From the NCBI GenBank assembly GCA_020627885.1, contig JAHDGB010000006.1:1-38546 (forward strand): a stretch of DNA of 38,546 nucleotides. The letters are read 5' to 3'. Below, piece by piece: positions 13,076-21,586 of the stretch (position 1 is the first letter of the stretch; each line of letters opens with the position of its first letter). The notes beneath the pieces are model-generated. The model searched no databases. It saw only the letters and a program-made list of their open reading frames with translations, and was not told the origin of the DNA. Source of the stretch: Flavobacteriaceae bacterium (GTDB lineage Bacteria > Bacteroidota > Bacteroidia > Flavobacteriales > Flavobacteriaceae). Position numbers and translations under genes: made by a program.

Positions 13076-13098
13076 TAACAATAAAACATTTACTTTTG
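13067..13098 (+). promoter_or_regulatory. Class 1 promoter
   Basis: CTTG (13067-13070), a 20-bp spacer and TACTTTTG (13091-13098), followed by TAGTGAACACTAAATTATAATAAA and the ATG at 13123. The TAGTG-AACACTA part is a small inverted repeat at the start of the transcript and might be an operator. Confidence 0.7.
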
Positions 13099-13122
13099 TA
13101 GTGAACACTAAATTATAATAAA

Positions 13123-13668
13123 ATGAACGCATCAAAAAAAATAGAATTAAGAAACGACTCACTATTTGAGTTAATCGAAAACAAGTTAAAAGAGATTAAA
13201 ACAGAGTATAAATGCGAAAAAGATAAAGAAGGCGATTTGATTTCTTTACAACATTGTATGTCTCTTTTAAACGATAGAAGAACCGATATAATAAAGCAAC
13301 CTATTAAAAAACTACCTGAAAGTTGGGAGGAGTTGAAATGTGAAGGCGGCTGGTATACTGATGGTGAAGATATTTGTAAGGCAGAAAGTGGTTGTTTTTC
13401 TGAAAAAGACGATTTCGAGACAAAAAAGCAAGCTTTGTCATCTTTAGCTTATGCACAGTTAACAAGGCTTTTAAAAGCTTATAACGGTGATTGGACGCCT
13501 GATTTTACTAACGGACAATATCAGTATTGTATTTATAGAAGTGGTGAAACTTTAAAAATCGATTCTTATCAACGTGTATATTTCTTTATAGCTTTGGAAA
13601 CAGACGAAAAAGCCGAACACTTCCTAAAACACCACGAAGCACTTATAAAACAATTCTTTCAAATGTAA
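13123..13668 (+). CDS. Conserved-type Bacteroidota phage protein (181 aa)
   Basis: The C-terminal half looks like a group of proteins common in Bacteroidota phages: a helix with ALSSLAYAQLTRLLKAYNGDW (105-125), PDFTNGQYQYCIY and then DSYQRVYFFIALETDEKAEHFL. The usual pattern in that group is 'AxAxLAxAQLxxLxxxYxxxWxPDW'. The N-terminal 60 residues are helical and charged. Function unknown; small Trp- and Cys-containing motifs at 67-90 could be a ligand-binding face. It has its own promoter and terminator. Confidence 0.75.
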   Translation: MNASKKIELRNDSLFELIENKLKEIKTEYKCEKDKEGDLISLQHCMSLLNDRRTDIIKQPIKKLPESWEELKCEGGWYTDGEDICKAESGCFSEKDDFETKKQALSSLAYAQLTRLLKAYNGDWTPDFTNGQYQYCIYRSGETLKIDSYQRVYFFIALETDEKAEHFLKHHEALIKQFFQM

Positions 13669-13673
13669 AAAAT

Positions 13674-13697
13674 AACCTCACTTTTTGTGGGGTTTTA
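13674..13697 (+). terminator. Terminator after the 181-aa gene
   Basis: Stem AACCTCAC (13674-13681) / GTGGGGTT (13687-13694) with one G-U pair and a 5-T loop, then a broken T-tract that merges into the next -33 element. Confidence 0.65.
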
Positions 13698-13729
13698 TTT
13701 GGTGGTTTGGATAATATATTGTAAATTCG
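13698..13729 (+). promoter_or_regulatory. Class 1 promoter (TTTGGTGGTT)
   Basis: TTTG (13698-13701) in ATTTGGTGGTTTGG, a 20-bp spacer and TAAATTCG (13722-13729), then TATTGTAATTA. Confidence 0.75.
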
Positions 13730-13754
13730 TATTGTAATTATAAAACAAAATAAA

Positions 13755-13970
13755 ATGGAGATTAAAACAAAATTAGACGTAAATCAAACTTGTTATTTTA
13801 TGAAGGATAATAAGATTATTAAAGATTCGGTGAAAATAATCGCTGTTAATATAGATGAAGGTATTAATGTTGAACGTAATTATTACATGCGTGATTCAGA
13901 TATTTGGCAAGAAAGCCACGAAGTTTTCATATCAAAAGAAAATTTAATTAAATCACTGTTAGAAGATTAA
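13755..13970 (+). CDS. Hypothetical small protein (71 aa)
   Basis: Mostly beta-strand pattern (TKLDVNQTCYFMKDNKIIKD, then VKIIAVNIDEG) with a final helix (SKENLIKSLLED), similar in style to the protein at 14257. Function unknown. First gene of a three-gene unit. Confidence 0.65.
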   Translation: MEIKTKLDVNQTCYFMKDNKIIKDSVKIIAVNIDEGINVERNYYMRDSDIWQESHEVFISKENLIKSLLED

Positions 13971-13990
13971 AAGAATTAAAGATTATAAAA

Positions 13991-14254
13991 ATGACAAACG
14001 AAGAAGAAATACAGAAAACCGTTTTAGATACTATTAAAAAACGTAAAAACAACGAAAGTATAAAAGAAGTTAATATTAACGGATTGCCAAACAATATGAA
14101 ACCTGAACAAAAAATATACGAACATAGAAAAGTTATCGAAGCTAACAATTTAACGCTTAAAGCCTTATTAGGTAAAACTATATGTCTTATATCTAAAGGG
14201 GTTTTAGAAGAATTAATTAAATACAATACAGAGTTTTTAACACAAAATAAATAA
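13991..14254 (+). CDS. Hypothetical helical protein (87 aa)
   Basis: Two charged helices joined by a Pro/Asn-rich turn (GLPNNMKPEQ). The second half contains LTLKALLGKTICLISKGVLEEL. No family is recognised. Its leader is ATTATAAAA, and it ends 2 bases before the next gene. Confidence 0.65.
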   Translation: MTNEEEIQKTVLDTIKKRKNNESIKEVNINGLPNNMKPEQKIYEHRKVIEANNLTLKALLGKTICLISKGVLEELIKYNTEFLTQNK

Positions 14255-14256
14255 TT

Positions 14257-14460
14257 ATGAGTTTGATTGGTTTTAAAGTAAAATATAATTGCTGTCTGTC
14301 TAATAAAAAAATAGAGTGTGTTATTTTAGATAAAGTCTCTTTATATACAGATATAAACGAGTGTGTGGAAGATCACTATTTAGTTAAATATAACGACGGT
14401 TTTGTAGGTGTAATAGATGTTAGGGTTGTTGACGAAATAATGTATAATACAAAAAAATAA
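14257..14460 (+). CDS. Hypothetical small protein (67 aa), possible SH3-like fold
   Basis: Beta-rich with four cysteines (C12, C13, C21, C36) and the phrase 'YLVKYNDGFVGVID', which suggests a small barrel. Last gene before the terminator that separates this early-type unit from the structural operon. Confidence 0.65.
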   Translation: MSLIGFKVKYNCCLSNKKIECVILDKVSLYTDINECVEDHYLVKYNDGFVGVIDVRVVDEIMYNTKK

Positions 14461-14480
14461 CACAAAACACAATACATTAA

Positions 14481-14522
14481 AAACAGCTATTTGAGTTAAC
14501 GCTTAGATAGTTGTTTTTTTTT
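14481..14522 (+). terminator. Terminator before the structural operon
   Basis: Imperfect stem AACAGCTAT / ATAGTTGTT (one G-U pair) around a central TTGAGTTAACGCTTAG, then a long T-tract. It isolates the early-type unit from the portal promoter. Confidence 0.7.
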
Positions 14523-14524
14523 AC

Positions 14525-14532
14525 TATCTTTG
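14525..14532 (+). promoter_or_regulatory. Late promoter of the head-tail operon
   Basis: TATCTTTG, the same -7 box as at terL and the lysis cassette, preceded by a T-tract (part of the terminator) and without a -33 TTTG at 20 bp. Unlike the leaderless units, it has a leader of about 46 nt before the ATG at 14579. Confidence 0.65.
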
Positions 14533-14578
14533 TAAAAGATTTAACAATTACTTTTTGTTAAGTCGATAAAAAATACGT

Positions 14579-15802
14579 ATGGGGATAGTAAGCAATCTTT
14601 TTGGTGGTAGATTAAATGTAGTAAGGCTAAATAACGGTGATTATGAGTACAGCAATGTTAACGGTAATTGGTCAAAAGGTGATTTATTACAATTAGCTTT
14701 AAGTTCTGATATTGTTACTACTTGTATTGGTATTCGTGCGCACTATAGGTCTTTAGTTAAGTATGTTGAAAATGACGCAAAGGGAAAACCTATTAAAGAC
14801 TCTAAAATTGTTAATTTCTTAAATAACCCTAACCCGTATCAAACTAAAAGTGATTTTATTAAGCAGGAAGAATGGTTAAGGATTTGCTATGGTTATTTAT
14901 ACCAAAAAATTTATGATGATATTGGCGGGGATTTTCCGAGGGTTATTTATAATTTAAATCCTTGTAATATAACGTTTAACACAAAAAGTTTTCTTAGAAC
15001 TATCTTTCATAAAAAGAATGACTTAAAAGATTCACAAAAGAAAGATTTCAAATACAAGGACAATAACCATGAGTTTACATTCTCTATTGATGAGGTTGTG
15101 AAATATTATGATATAGCTAACGGTTTAGAAGAAAATCCTTTCACATCTCCTTCTCGTTTAATGTCAATACGTAAAAGAATCGATAATTTGAATAATAGTG
15201 TTGTTGCAGAGGGTAAGGCAATTGACTCAGCGGGTAGAGAGATTATCATGAAGGATAAAGAGTCCGATCAAATCCGTAACGGTATGCCGATGGATAACCA
15301 AGATAAACGAAATGCGGAAAATGCATTCATTAACAATTACGGCTTAGGCTTAGGTAAAAATAGAACGGTAGTAATGAATAACCGTGTCGAATGGTTGTCG
15401 ATGCTTGAGGATCATAAAAAATTAGGTATGACGGAAATATTAAATAATAATGTTTCGGTTATCTTAAATGCTTTAAATATACCTAAAGAAATATACCAAC
15501 TCTACAAGGATGGAGGAGCTAAGTTTGAGAACAAAAAGCAATCTGAATTATCTTTCATTCAAAACGTTATACAGCCATTAGAGAATGAAAAAGTTGAAAA
15601 ATACAGTGCTAAATACGGTGTTAAGTTAGAAGCTTCTTTTAAACATTTACCATGTTTCCAAGAAATAGAAAACACGAAAGTAGATAGGTTATTAAAAGTG
15701 TCTAATGCGATAAGAAACCTAACGCAAGCAGGGTTTAACGCAAATGAGGCTAACAACTTCTTAGAATCACACGGGTTACAGCAAATTAAAGACAATGGAT
15801 AA
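14579..15802 (+). CDS. Portal protein (HK97-type)
   Basis: The portal dodecamer forms the DNA gate of the head and docks the terminase. The 407-aa length and place (after terL, before protease and capsid) fit. Typical portal elements are VTTCIGIRAHYRSLVKY (46-62, the 'xxCixxiaxxia' core) and LNNPNPYQTKSDF (81-93, the 'LxxPNPxxTxxxF' signature). YGYLYQKIYDDIGG (104-117), a central 'NGLEENPFTSPSRL' and a C-terminal helix-rich crown are also present. It shares the operon with all later structural genes and a small ORF starting at 15795 inside its end. Confidence 0.88.
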   Translation: MGIVSNLFGGRLNVVRLNNGDYEYSNVNGNWSKGDLLQLALSSDIVTTCIGIRAHYRSLVKYVENDAKGKPIKDSKIVNFLNNPNPYQTKSDFIKQEEWLRICYGYLYQKIYDDIGGDFPRVIYNLNPCNITFNTKSFLRTIFHKKNDLKDSQKKDFKYKDNNHEFTFSIDEVVKYYDIANGLEENPFTSPSRLMSIRKRIDNLNNSVVAEGKAIDSAGREIIMKDKESDQIRNGMPMDNQDKRNAENAFINNYGLGLGKNRTVVMNNRVEWLSMLEDHKKLGMTEILNNNVSVILNALNIPKEIYQLYKDGGAKFENKKQSELSFIQNVIQPLENEKVEKYSAKYGVKLEASFKHLPCFQEIENTKVDRLLKVSNAIRNLTQAGFNANEANNFLESHGLQQIKDNG

Positions 15803-15920
15803 AAAAGAGTTAATAAAAAACCTAGAAAACAAGGTTAAGAACGCACCTAACGAGTGTCTTAAAAGAGTTTTTGAAGATAAGATTAAATCATTAAGAGAAA
15901 ATAAAGTAATATTAAAGTAA
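15795..15920 (+). CDS. Small helical protein (41 aa) between portal and protease
   Basis: Starts 8 bases inside the portal gene and ends on the first base of the protease ATG, so all three are packed tightly. Single Lys/Glu-rich helix pair, MDKKELIKNLENKVKN and onward. Function unknown; supported by position and overlaps. Confidence 0.6.
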   Translation: MDKKELIKNLENKVKNAPNECLKRVFEDKIKSLRENKVILK

Positions 15921-16774
15921 TGATATACTGTAAAGAATTAAACACGTCTTATAATAACAAAGAAGAGTTATTTAAGGCGTTAAAAGAGAATAAAAAAAAG
16001 ATAATAGATATTAAAAAGAAAACTATTTACACAGGTTATAACCCTAACGAGCCTGAAAATAGTAAACAAGTGGTGTCTAATTCACAAACAAAATTAATAA
16101 ACTCTTTAAGTTCTGATACAGTAAAAGAGTTATTTAATGACACGGATAATTACTTTTATTTAGCTGTAAATACTACTCGCATTTTAGATAGTCACAACGA
16201 TTTACACATGGATACTATTTGGAATAAATCAGCTAAAGAGCAAAGCGGCAAGAACTATTTAGTAGATACGCACTCTTTAACCGTAAAAAATACTATTGTT
16301 TACCCTGATGATATAGAAATATTTACTGCAAAAATACCATTTAAAGCAATAAATAAAAACTATGAAGGCGATACAGTAGCTTTAATATATAAATTTGCAA
16401 AAGATTCTGTAAGATGTGATAAGATCAAACAGGATTTACAAAACGGTAAACCATTACAAGCGTCTGTAAAAATGCAATACGTAACAATGGAGTTAGCAAT
16501 GAATAGCGACAGAGAAGAGGATAAGGAAGAGAAAAAAGCTTTTGACGAAACCGTTAACTCTATAGCTAATTTAAAAGATTTTAATTCGTTACCTTTGTAT
16601 TATGTTATAGTAAAGGAGGCTAAAAACATACACGAAAGTAGCTTGGTGCCTTTTGGCAGTAACGGAGCAACAGGACAGATTAAAAACATTGAGCCGTCAA
16701 AAGACACTCAAAACAAGGAAGCCGCAGTTAGCACTTCCAATTTATTAAATATATATCAAAATTTTAAATTTTAA
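15920..16774 (+). CDS. Prohead protease (HK97/S78-like)
   Basis: The maturation protease cuts the capsid delta domain. The 284-aa protein sits directly before the major capsid gene. The core begins with YLAVNTTRILDSHNDLHMD (80-98), followed by the likely catalytic His in VDTHSLTV (H118) and the likely catalytic Ser in LQASVKMQY (S182). After that comes the final motif HESSLVPFGSNG (238-249), a common 'ExSxVxxPxNxxA' equivalent. The N-terminal 75 residues are an extension. The C-terminal end is low complexity and may act as a scaffold or self-cleaved tail. Confidence 0.8.
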   Translation: MIYCKELNTSYNNKEELFKALKENKKKIIDIKKKTIYTGYNPNEPENSKQVVSNSQTKLINSLSSDTVKELFNDTDNYFYLAVNTTRILDSHNDLHMDTIWNKSAKEQSGKNYLVDTHSLTVKNTIVYPDDIEIFTAKIPFKAINKNYEGDTVALIYKFAKDSVRCDKIKQDLQNGKPLQASVKMQYVTMELAMNSDREEDKEEKKAFDETVNSIANLKDFNSLPLYYVIVKEAKNIHESSLVPFGSNGATGQIKNIEPSKDTQNKEAAVSTSNLLNIYQNFKF

Positions 16775-16780
16775 TTAATT

Positions 16781-18019
16781 ATGACAGACGCTGAAAAAGC
16801 TGCGGTAAATGAAGTAAACAATAATATTGCCGCATTAAAAACGCAAATTGAAAACGGAGCAACTAAAGAAGAGTTAACTAACTCTATTAATGATTTAGCT
16901 GAAAAGATGGTTAAAGCTGAGGACGTAACAAGTTTAAAAACAGCTTTAGAAAGTTTAAAAGACTCGTTTACAGAACTAAAAGAAAAGGGGGGTATGGACA
17001 CACAAAAAGAAGGGGTTTTATCAAAGTTTTTTGTTGAAAACGCTGAAAGATTCGAAGAGAAAAACAAGCAATATGACGCTGCTTTCACTATCAAAGCACC
17101 TGCTTTAATGTCAACAGCGAACATTACTCCTGTTACGACTGATGGGTTTTCACCTTTATTTAACAACTATATAGATACAGAAGTTGGAAGAACCCCAAAG
17201 CCTGACACTTTCGTTCTTGACATGGTAGACGTTAGAGTGCAGAAAGGTACTGAAAAGATTTACTACTCCGATAGGGTTAACGAAGAGGGGGACGCTCAAT
17301 TTATTGCAGAAGGAAGTTTAAAGCCTTTAGTAGATGCCGAATACGTTAGTCAAAGTAAAAATATTAAAGAAGTTTCTTTAAGATGGAAGTTTACTAAAAG
17401 ATTAATGAATCATGCGCCAAGTGTTGAAGCTGATTTTAAAGAGCACGCACAGGAACTAATCGAACAAAAAATGGATGATGCTGCTTTGATTGGTGATGAA
17501 ACAGTAAATTCTGATGAGTTCGACGGTATTGCAACACTAGCAGCACCTTTTATTGTTCCTCCTTCATTAGCTAACTTCTATAGTGAGTGTAATATATGGG
17601 ATGTTATTAACGCGGTAGCTACTTATGTAAGGTTAAACAACTTTAAAGGCAATTTAAAATGTGTTTTGAATACTGTTTGGAAAGCTAAAATGCAAGGTTA
17701 TAAAACTTCCGAGGGTGAGTATATTATACCTCCTTTTGTTACTGCTGATGGTAAACAAGTAGGAGAAGTTTCTGTTGAATTTAGAAATAAAATGCCTGAA
17801 TCACATATTTTATTAGGTGATATGATGAGGTATAAAATCGTAATTGCAGAAGATGTTGAATACGACGAAGGATATGAAAATGATGATTTTTCTAAAAACT
17901 TAGTTTCAAGAAAGTTAGAAGCTTTTATGGGGTCTTATATCAAAGGATCAGACGCAGGGTCTATCATTTATGATGAAATTGCAACAATTAAAACATTAAT
18001 AGAAGAGCCAGTAGTTTAA
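16781..18019 (+). CDS. Major capsid protein (HK97 fold)
   Basis: 412 aa. Residues 1-100 are a charged helical delta domain (scaffold) with a probable cleavage site in or near YDAAFTIKAPALMS (98-111). The rest has the HK97 pattern: early strand VRVQKGTEKIYYSD, a P-domain and A-domain with KFTKRLMNHAPSVEADFKEH and FKGNLKCVLNTVWKAKM, and the family's 'MPESHILLGDMMRYKIV' near the end. The 6-G run in the delta domain (Glu-Lys-Gly-Gly-Met) is in frame. Gene order portal-protease-capsid confirms the call. Confidence 0.92.
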   Translation: MTDAEKAAVNEVNNNIAALKTQIENGATKEELTNSINDLAEKMVKAEDVTSLKTALESLKDSFTELKEKGGMDTQKEGVLSKFFVENAERFEEKNKQYDAAFTIKAPALMSTANITPVTTDGFSPLFNNYIDTEVGRTPKPDTFVLDMVDVRVQKGTEKIYYSDRVNEEGDAQFIAEGSLKPLVDAEYVSQSKNIKEVSLRWKFTKRLMNHAPSVEADFKEHAQELIEQKMDDAALIGDETVNSDEFDGIATLAAPFIVPPSLANFYSECNIWDVINAVATYVRLNNFKGNLKCVLNTVWKAKMQGYKTSEGEYIIPPFVTADGKQVGEVSVEFRNKMPESHILLGDMMRYKIVIAEDVEYDEGYENDDFSKNLVSRKLEAFMGSYIKGSDAGSIIYDEIATIKTLIEEPVV

Positions 18020-18037
18020 TAAATAAAATAAATAAAT

Positions 18038-18241
18038 ATGTCAAAAGTAGATTTAAAAGTAGATTCTAAAAAAATGTTAAAAGACTTAGCGTCTGAAAAA
18101 AAAATAGTTAGATTAAACGATAGAAAAGAAGTAGAGATTATTAAAGAGCACCCTAACTATAAAGTGGGTCAAAAAATAACTCCACATTCATCTGTAGCAG
18201 ACTATTTTATTAGTATTAAATTAGCTAAAGAGGTAAAGTAA
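18038..18241 (+). CDS. Small protein (67 aa) behind the capsid gene
   Basis: Basic, with a beta-rich centre (IVRLNDRKEVEIIKEHPNYK, then VGQKITPHSSVADYF). It is similar in size and style to the gene at 19410 (both have a 'K.GD/Q.' loop). It may be a small head decoration or neck protein; this is position-based. Confidence 0.65.
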   Translation: MSKVDLKVDSKKMLKDLASEKKIVRLNDRKEVEIIKEHPNYKVGQKITPHSSVADYFISIKLAKEVK

Positions 18242-18242
18242 T

Positions 18243-18896
18243 TTGATAACAGACGTTACATATCACAATAGAGGTAAGTATTTTATACCTAACACTAAAG
18301 AAAGTTCTTCGCGTTTTGATAACACGGAGAACTCATTTAGTGAGTTAGAAAACTTTATCATTAATTGTGAGAATGAGTTGAAGTTGAGTTTTTTATCTAT
18401 AGATCAAGTTAACGAGTTTGACGCTGCTCTTCCTAACCTAGAAGATACAGGGAACGAAAAGTGGTACAATCTTGTTAACGGTGTTGATTATGTTTATAAC
18501 GACGTAAAATACAGGTTTGATGGTTTAAGGGGTTTTAACAAACAGTCTTTAATTTCTGCTTATGTGTTTTGTAAGTACTTATTAAATGATAATTCGTATT
18601 ATTCTACTACGGGAGTAATTAAAACGCAGTCTAAAAATGGCGGTAGTTTTGATCCGACACAGAAATATATCAGTGCGCATTTAGATTTTGTCAATAAATA
18701 CCAAAACAAAACACAAAATAACGAGTTGAATTATTCGTATATTTACAAAAATGGTTGTATAGTCGGTATCGATTATTATAACGAAGATAAGCAGGATTTA
18801 GTTGTGAGTTTAGAAACATTCTTAAAACACAACGAATCGGAGTACGAAGGTTATAGTTTTAAATATTTCGAGGTTCAAAATAGTTTTGGTTTTTAA
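18243..18896 (+). CDS. Head-tail connector or neck protein (217 aa), TTG start
   Basis: Starts at TTG, one base after the preceding stop. No suitable ATG occurs nearby, and the next in-frame ATG would remove much of the protein. It carries EKWYNLVNGVDYVYNDVKYRF (74-94) and FNKQSLISAYVFCKYLLND (99-117), the pattern of a structural protein common in Bacteroidota phages between capsid and tail genes. Probable neck or adaptor. Confidence 0.65.
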   Translation: MITDVTYHNRGKYFIPNTKESSSRFDNTENSFSELENFIINCENELKLSFLSIDQVNEFDAALPNLEDTGNEKWYNLVNGVDYVYNDVKYRFDGLRGFNKQSLISAYVFCKYLLNDNSYYSTTGVIKTQSKNGGSFDPTQKYISAHLDFVNKYQNKTQNNELNYSYIYKNGCIVGIDYYNEDKQDLVVSLETFLKHNESEYEGYSFKYFEVQNSFGF

Positions 18897-18897
18897 T

Positions 18898-19428
18898 ATG
18901 ATAGTTACTGAAAACATAATAGAGAGTATAGTTTCGCAAATACCTGAGATAGTAATAAAACAGGACGACATAGTGAAACCTTTCTTTGGTTTTGGTGATA
19001 AATCAGAGTTAAATAGGACTTTAGAAGAGTACAGAAGTAGTGTTTATCCATTGATTTGGTTAATACCTACTAAAGAGAATTACAATGCTAGAACTAACAA
19101 AACCAACAAGACTTGTAAATTTGTTATAGCACAGTTAGAAAAGAATGTGGAGTATTTCAATAAAGATAGATACAGGTATAATTTTAAACATATTTTAAAC
19201 ATCTGTTTATCTGACTTGATACACGGCTTAAGAAACAGCAGTGCAACACGTGTAACTGATTTAGAAAGTATTGAAATATATAAAAGACCTAATTACACTG
19301 AGGTCAACATGAAAAACAGCGACAAACAAGAAGCTGTTATTGATCTATGGGACGCAATAGAGCTTACTATTGAAGTTGAGTTTTTTAATAACTGTTTAAA
19401 GGATATAAAATGGCAAAAAAGACAGTAA
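18898..19428 (+). CDS. Tail completion or neck protein (176 aa)
   Basis: The ATG at 18898 lies one base after the previous stop. An in-frame TTG slightly upstream overlaps the neighbour and is less likely. Characteristic 'VYPLIWLIPTKENY' (46-60 region) precedes a helix-rich middle and a strand-rich end (DLWDAIELTIEVEF). This matches the group that lies between the connector and the tail tube gene in Bacteroidota siphophages, so it is probably the tail terminator or a head-closure component. Confidence 0.6.
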   Translation: MIVTENIIESIVSQIPEIVIKQDDIVKPFFGFGDKSELNRTLEEYRSSVYPLIWLIPTKENYNARTNKTNKTCKFVIAQLEKNVEYFNKDRYRYNFKHILNICLSDLIHGLRNSSATRVTDLESIEIYKRPNYTEVNMKNSDKQEAVIDLWDAIELTIEVEFFNNCLKDIKWQKRQ

Positions 19429-19547
19429 AATTAGCAACTGATTTACGCTTAATGAAAAATAAAGAAGTTGTTGAATATAAAAAAGGCGACGAAGTTAAAG
19501 TAAACTTAGCTACGTACAAAAATTGGAAAAAAAATAATTTAATTTAG
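19410..19547 (+). CDS. Small basic protein (45 aa)
   Basis: Starts inside the previous gene (19-base overlap) and ends 3 bases before the tail tube gene. It is Lys-rich, with a central EYKKGDEVKVNLATYKNW. Such tiny genes between neck and tail tube are usual; function unknown. Confidence 0.6.
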   Translation: MAKKTVKLATDLRLMKNKEVVEYKKGDEVKVNLATYKNWKKNNLI

Positions 19548-19550
19548 ATA

Positions 19551-20489
19551 ATGGCTTTAAAAGATATAATCAATAGGGGGGCTTGTGGAGCAACCGAACA
19601 AAAAGGATTCAACACTAACAAAGGGTGTTTTGTTCCTTTTAATGATATTACAGAGATTTGGTACACACCGTTAAACTTTGAATTTGACAAAGACGCTACT
19701 TTTGATGAAGATTATATTAAATCAGTTCAAAAAGCGGGTAATTTAACAATCTTAAAAGACGTACAAGCGTTTGAAGCGCAAAACACAGAAGTACAGGTTT
19801 CAACGTCTGCAAAAGGTTTCAAACAAAAGACACTTGACGGGATTTACGAATTTAAAGTAACGTTTGAGGATTCTGTTTGGTTACAAAAACAATTAGGCTT
19901 CTTGGACGGTAAAAAAAGAGGTCGTTATTGTTTAATCTCTGGTGATACTATCTACGGAACAGAAGGTAAAAACGGTGGGGTAGCTGGTGCAAGAGATTAC
20001 TCAACTATTAGAGATTTACAAACATTTGCACAAGGTGCAGAAGTAGGTAAACAATCTATTATGATTCAATTTGCAGATCACAAAGAGTTAGACGATTACC
20101 CTGTATTGTTAGATGGTGACGTGTTAGAATTTGCACCATCTCAAATAGAACCAATAGTGCAAGCTTCTGTATCTTTCTTTGCAACACCTTCTACAGCAAG
20201 TGATGTGTTATCAGTATCTGTTGTGTATGATAGGGGGCAAAAGGGTGAAATTGTAGGTTTAGACGACTCAGCGGCTTTTAAGGTTACTTATGACGGAATT
20301 ACTGAGAACTTAGCGGGAACATTGACAACAGCACCTGATGGTTCGCAATACTACGCCTTGACTACCTCTACAGCTATTCAAACAGTTGACGGAGTTGTAA
20401 CTGTTTCTTTAAACGGAGTGCAGGAAGTTACAGGTGATTGTTTATATGTTTCTAATACAGCGAGCGAAAAAGCTATAGCAGGACTATAA
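19551..20489 (+). CDS. Major tail (tube) protein with C-terminal Ig-like domain
   Basis: 312 aa. Residues 1-205 read as a tail tube beta-barrel domain with DVQAFEAQNTEVQVSTSAKG and FKVTFEDSVWLQKQLGFLDG. Residues about 213-312 are a separate Ser/Thr/Val-rich beta domain (VVYDRGQKGEIVGLDDSAAF through VSLNGVQEV), typical of the Ig-like decoration on siphovirus tails. Its position before the terminator and the tape measure block supports the call. The 6-G run near the start is in frame. Confidence 0.72.
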   Translation: MALKDIINRGACGATEQKGFNTNKGCFVPFNDITEIWYTPLNFEFDKDATFDEDYIKSVQKAGNLTILKDVQAFEAQNTEVQVSTSAKGFKQKTLDGIYEFKVTFEDSVWLQKQLGFLDGKKRGRYCLISGDTIYGTEGKNGGVAGARDYSTIRDLQTFAQGAEVGKQSIMIQFADHKELDDYPVLLDGDVLEFAPSQIEPIVQASVSFFATPSTASDVLSVSVVYDRGQKGEIVGLDDSAAFKVTYDGITENLAGTLTTAPDGSQYYALTTSTAIQTVDGVVTVSLNGVQEVTGDCLYVSNTASEKAIAGL

Positions 20490-20512
20490 AAAACAAAACA
20501 AATTAATGTTTG

Positions 20513-20539
20513 ACCCTCTCGATTTTGAGGGGGTTTTTT
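20513..20539 (+). terminator. Terminator or attenuator after the tail tube gene
   Basis: Stem ACCCTC (20513-20518) / GAGGG(G)GT (20527-20534) and a T-tract to 20539. In the middle of the structural operon it may lower downstream transcription so that the tube protein is made in excess. Confidence 0.75.
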
Positions 20540-20549
20540 ATTAAATAAA

Positions 20550-21011
20550 ATGGATATAAAGCTTATTATTAAAGAATTAGAGAATATAAAAAGGGGTTTA
20601 CCTAAAGAAGCGCAAAAAATAGCTAAAAAGTATAAGGAAAAGATACTTGATTATATCCGAGAAAAGCAATTATTTGAAAAAGGTATCGATGGTAAAGGTA
20701 GACGATTAATTGATTTCGAACCTTATTCGTCTTTTACAATTGTGATAAAAAAACAAAAAGGTCAACCATATGACAGGGTTACATTACATGACTCAAGGAG
20801 GTTTGTTGATGGAATGGATTTAATATTTACGGATCAAAACGCATTAGGATTCTTTTCGAGAGACGCAAAAACACCTGAGTTAATACAAAGGTATGGAGCG
20901 GATATATTTACGCTAACAGTGGATAACCGCAAAGAAATAGATGAGAAAATATTTGAAGCTAATCTGGTCGAATGGGTGTTAAAACAAATTGAAAACAAAA
21001 TATTAAAATGA
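20550..21011 (+). CDS. Tail assembly-region protein (153 aa)
   Basis: Basic N-terminal helix (1-40), then a block QLFEKGIDGKGRRL (40-53), YSSFTIVIKKQKGQPYDRVTL (58-78) and HDSRRFVDGM (79-88). This pattern recurs in Bacteroidota phages upstream of tape measure genes, with no clear function. It may be a tail assembly or minor tail protein. Its TGA overlaps the next ATG (ATGA), which suggests coupled translation. No slippery -1 site was sought in detail. Confidence 0.6.
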   Translation: MDIKLIIKELENIKRGLPKEAQKIAKKYKEKILDYIREKQLFEKGIDGKGRRLIDFEPYSSFTIVIKKQKGQPYDRVTLHDSRRFVDGMDLIFTDQNALGFFSRDAKTPELIQRYGADIFTLTVDNRKEIDEKIFEANLVEWVLKQIENKILK

Positions 21012-21586
21012 ATATTTACAATAACATAGATATACTACCAATTTATAATTTCAACAAGTGTGTTAAGGGAGAATTAAAATATATGTTTAAAGACTTGAAT
21101 TTTATTGATTCTCCTGTAGTAAAAACGCAATGGAACAAACTATACAACGAATACTGCAAACTAACATACAACAACACTACGCTAAAGTATTATAGATTAG
21201 TAGGTGAGTTAAAATTCTTGGAAAATAGAGAGGTTTATGTTCCTGTATTACTTGACCTATTAACTAAAACACCGAAAGACGATAGAGGAGACATAATCAC
21301 AGAATTAAGAAAATGGAAAATATCAGTAAACAAAAACACTGATCTAAATAAGTTATTCGAGGTATCAATAAAAGTATTAAACAACTCTAAAAACACTTAT
21401 AACAGGAAGCTTGCAGAGTTAGAAGCAATGAACAATAAACCTAAAGAAGTGCTGAGTTTACAACAACAGAAAGCTAAGCTACATAAATTATTAGGTATAA
21501 ATATAGATTTACACACCACGTCAGTAAGTGAATGGTTAGCATATTGGGAAGAGGTTAAAACATTAAAAAATAACGATGGCGAATAA
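21008..21586 (+). CDS. Tail assembly-region helical protein (192 aa)
   Basis: Helical and charged throughout, with YPVVKTQWNKLYNEYCKL-like segments (34-52), ELKFLENREVYVPVLLDLLTK (67-87) and a C-terminal Trp-rich end (VSEWLAYWEEV). It overlaps the tape measure gene by 11 bases. Gene order makes it the candidate tail assembly chaperone, though the classic frameshifted pair was not found. Confidence 0.6.
   Translation: MNIYNNIDILPIYNFNKCVKGELKYMFKDLNFIDSPVVKTQWNKLYNEYCKLTYNNTTLKYYRLVGELKFLENREVYVPVLLDLLTKTPKDDRGDIITELRKWKISVNKNTDLNKLFEVSIKVLNNSKNTYNRKLAELEAMNNKPKEVLSLQQQKAKLHKLLGINIDLHTTSVSEWLAYWEEVKTLKNNDGE

Noticed and set aside
16771-17166. Antisense 131-aa ORF over the start of the capsid gene
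   Set aside because: The capsid gene is certain, and the antisense frame is only the mirror of its Ala/Lys/Glu-rich delta domain.
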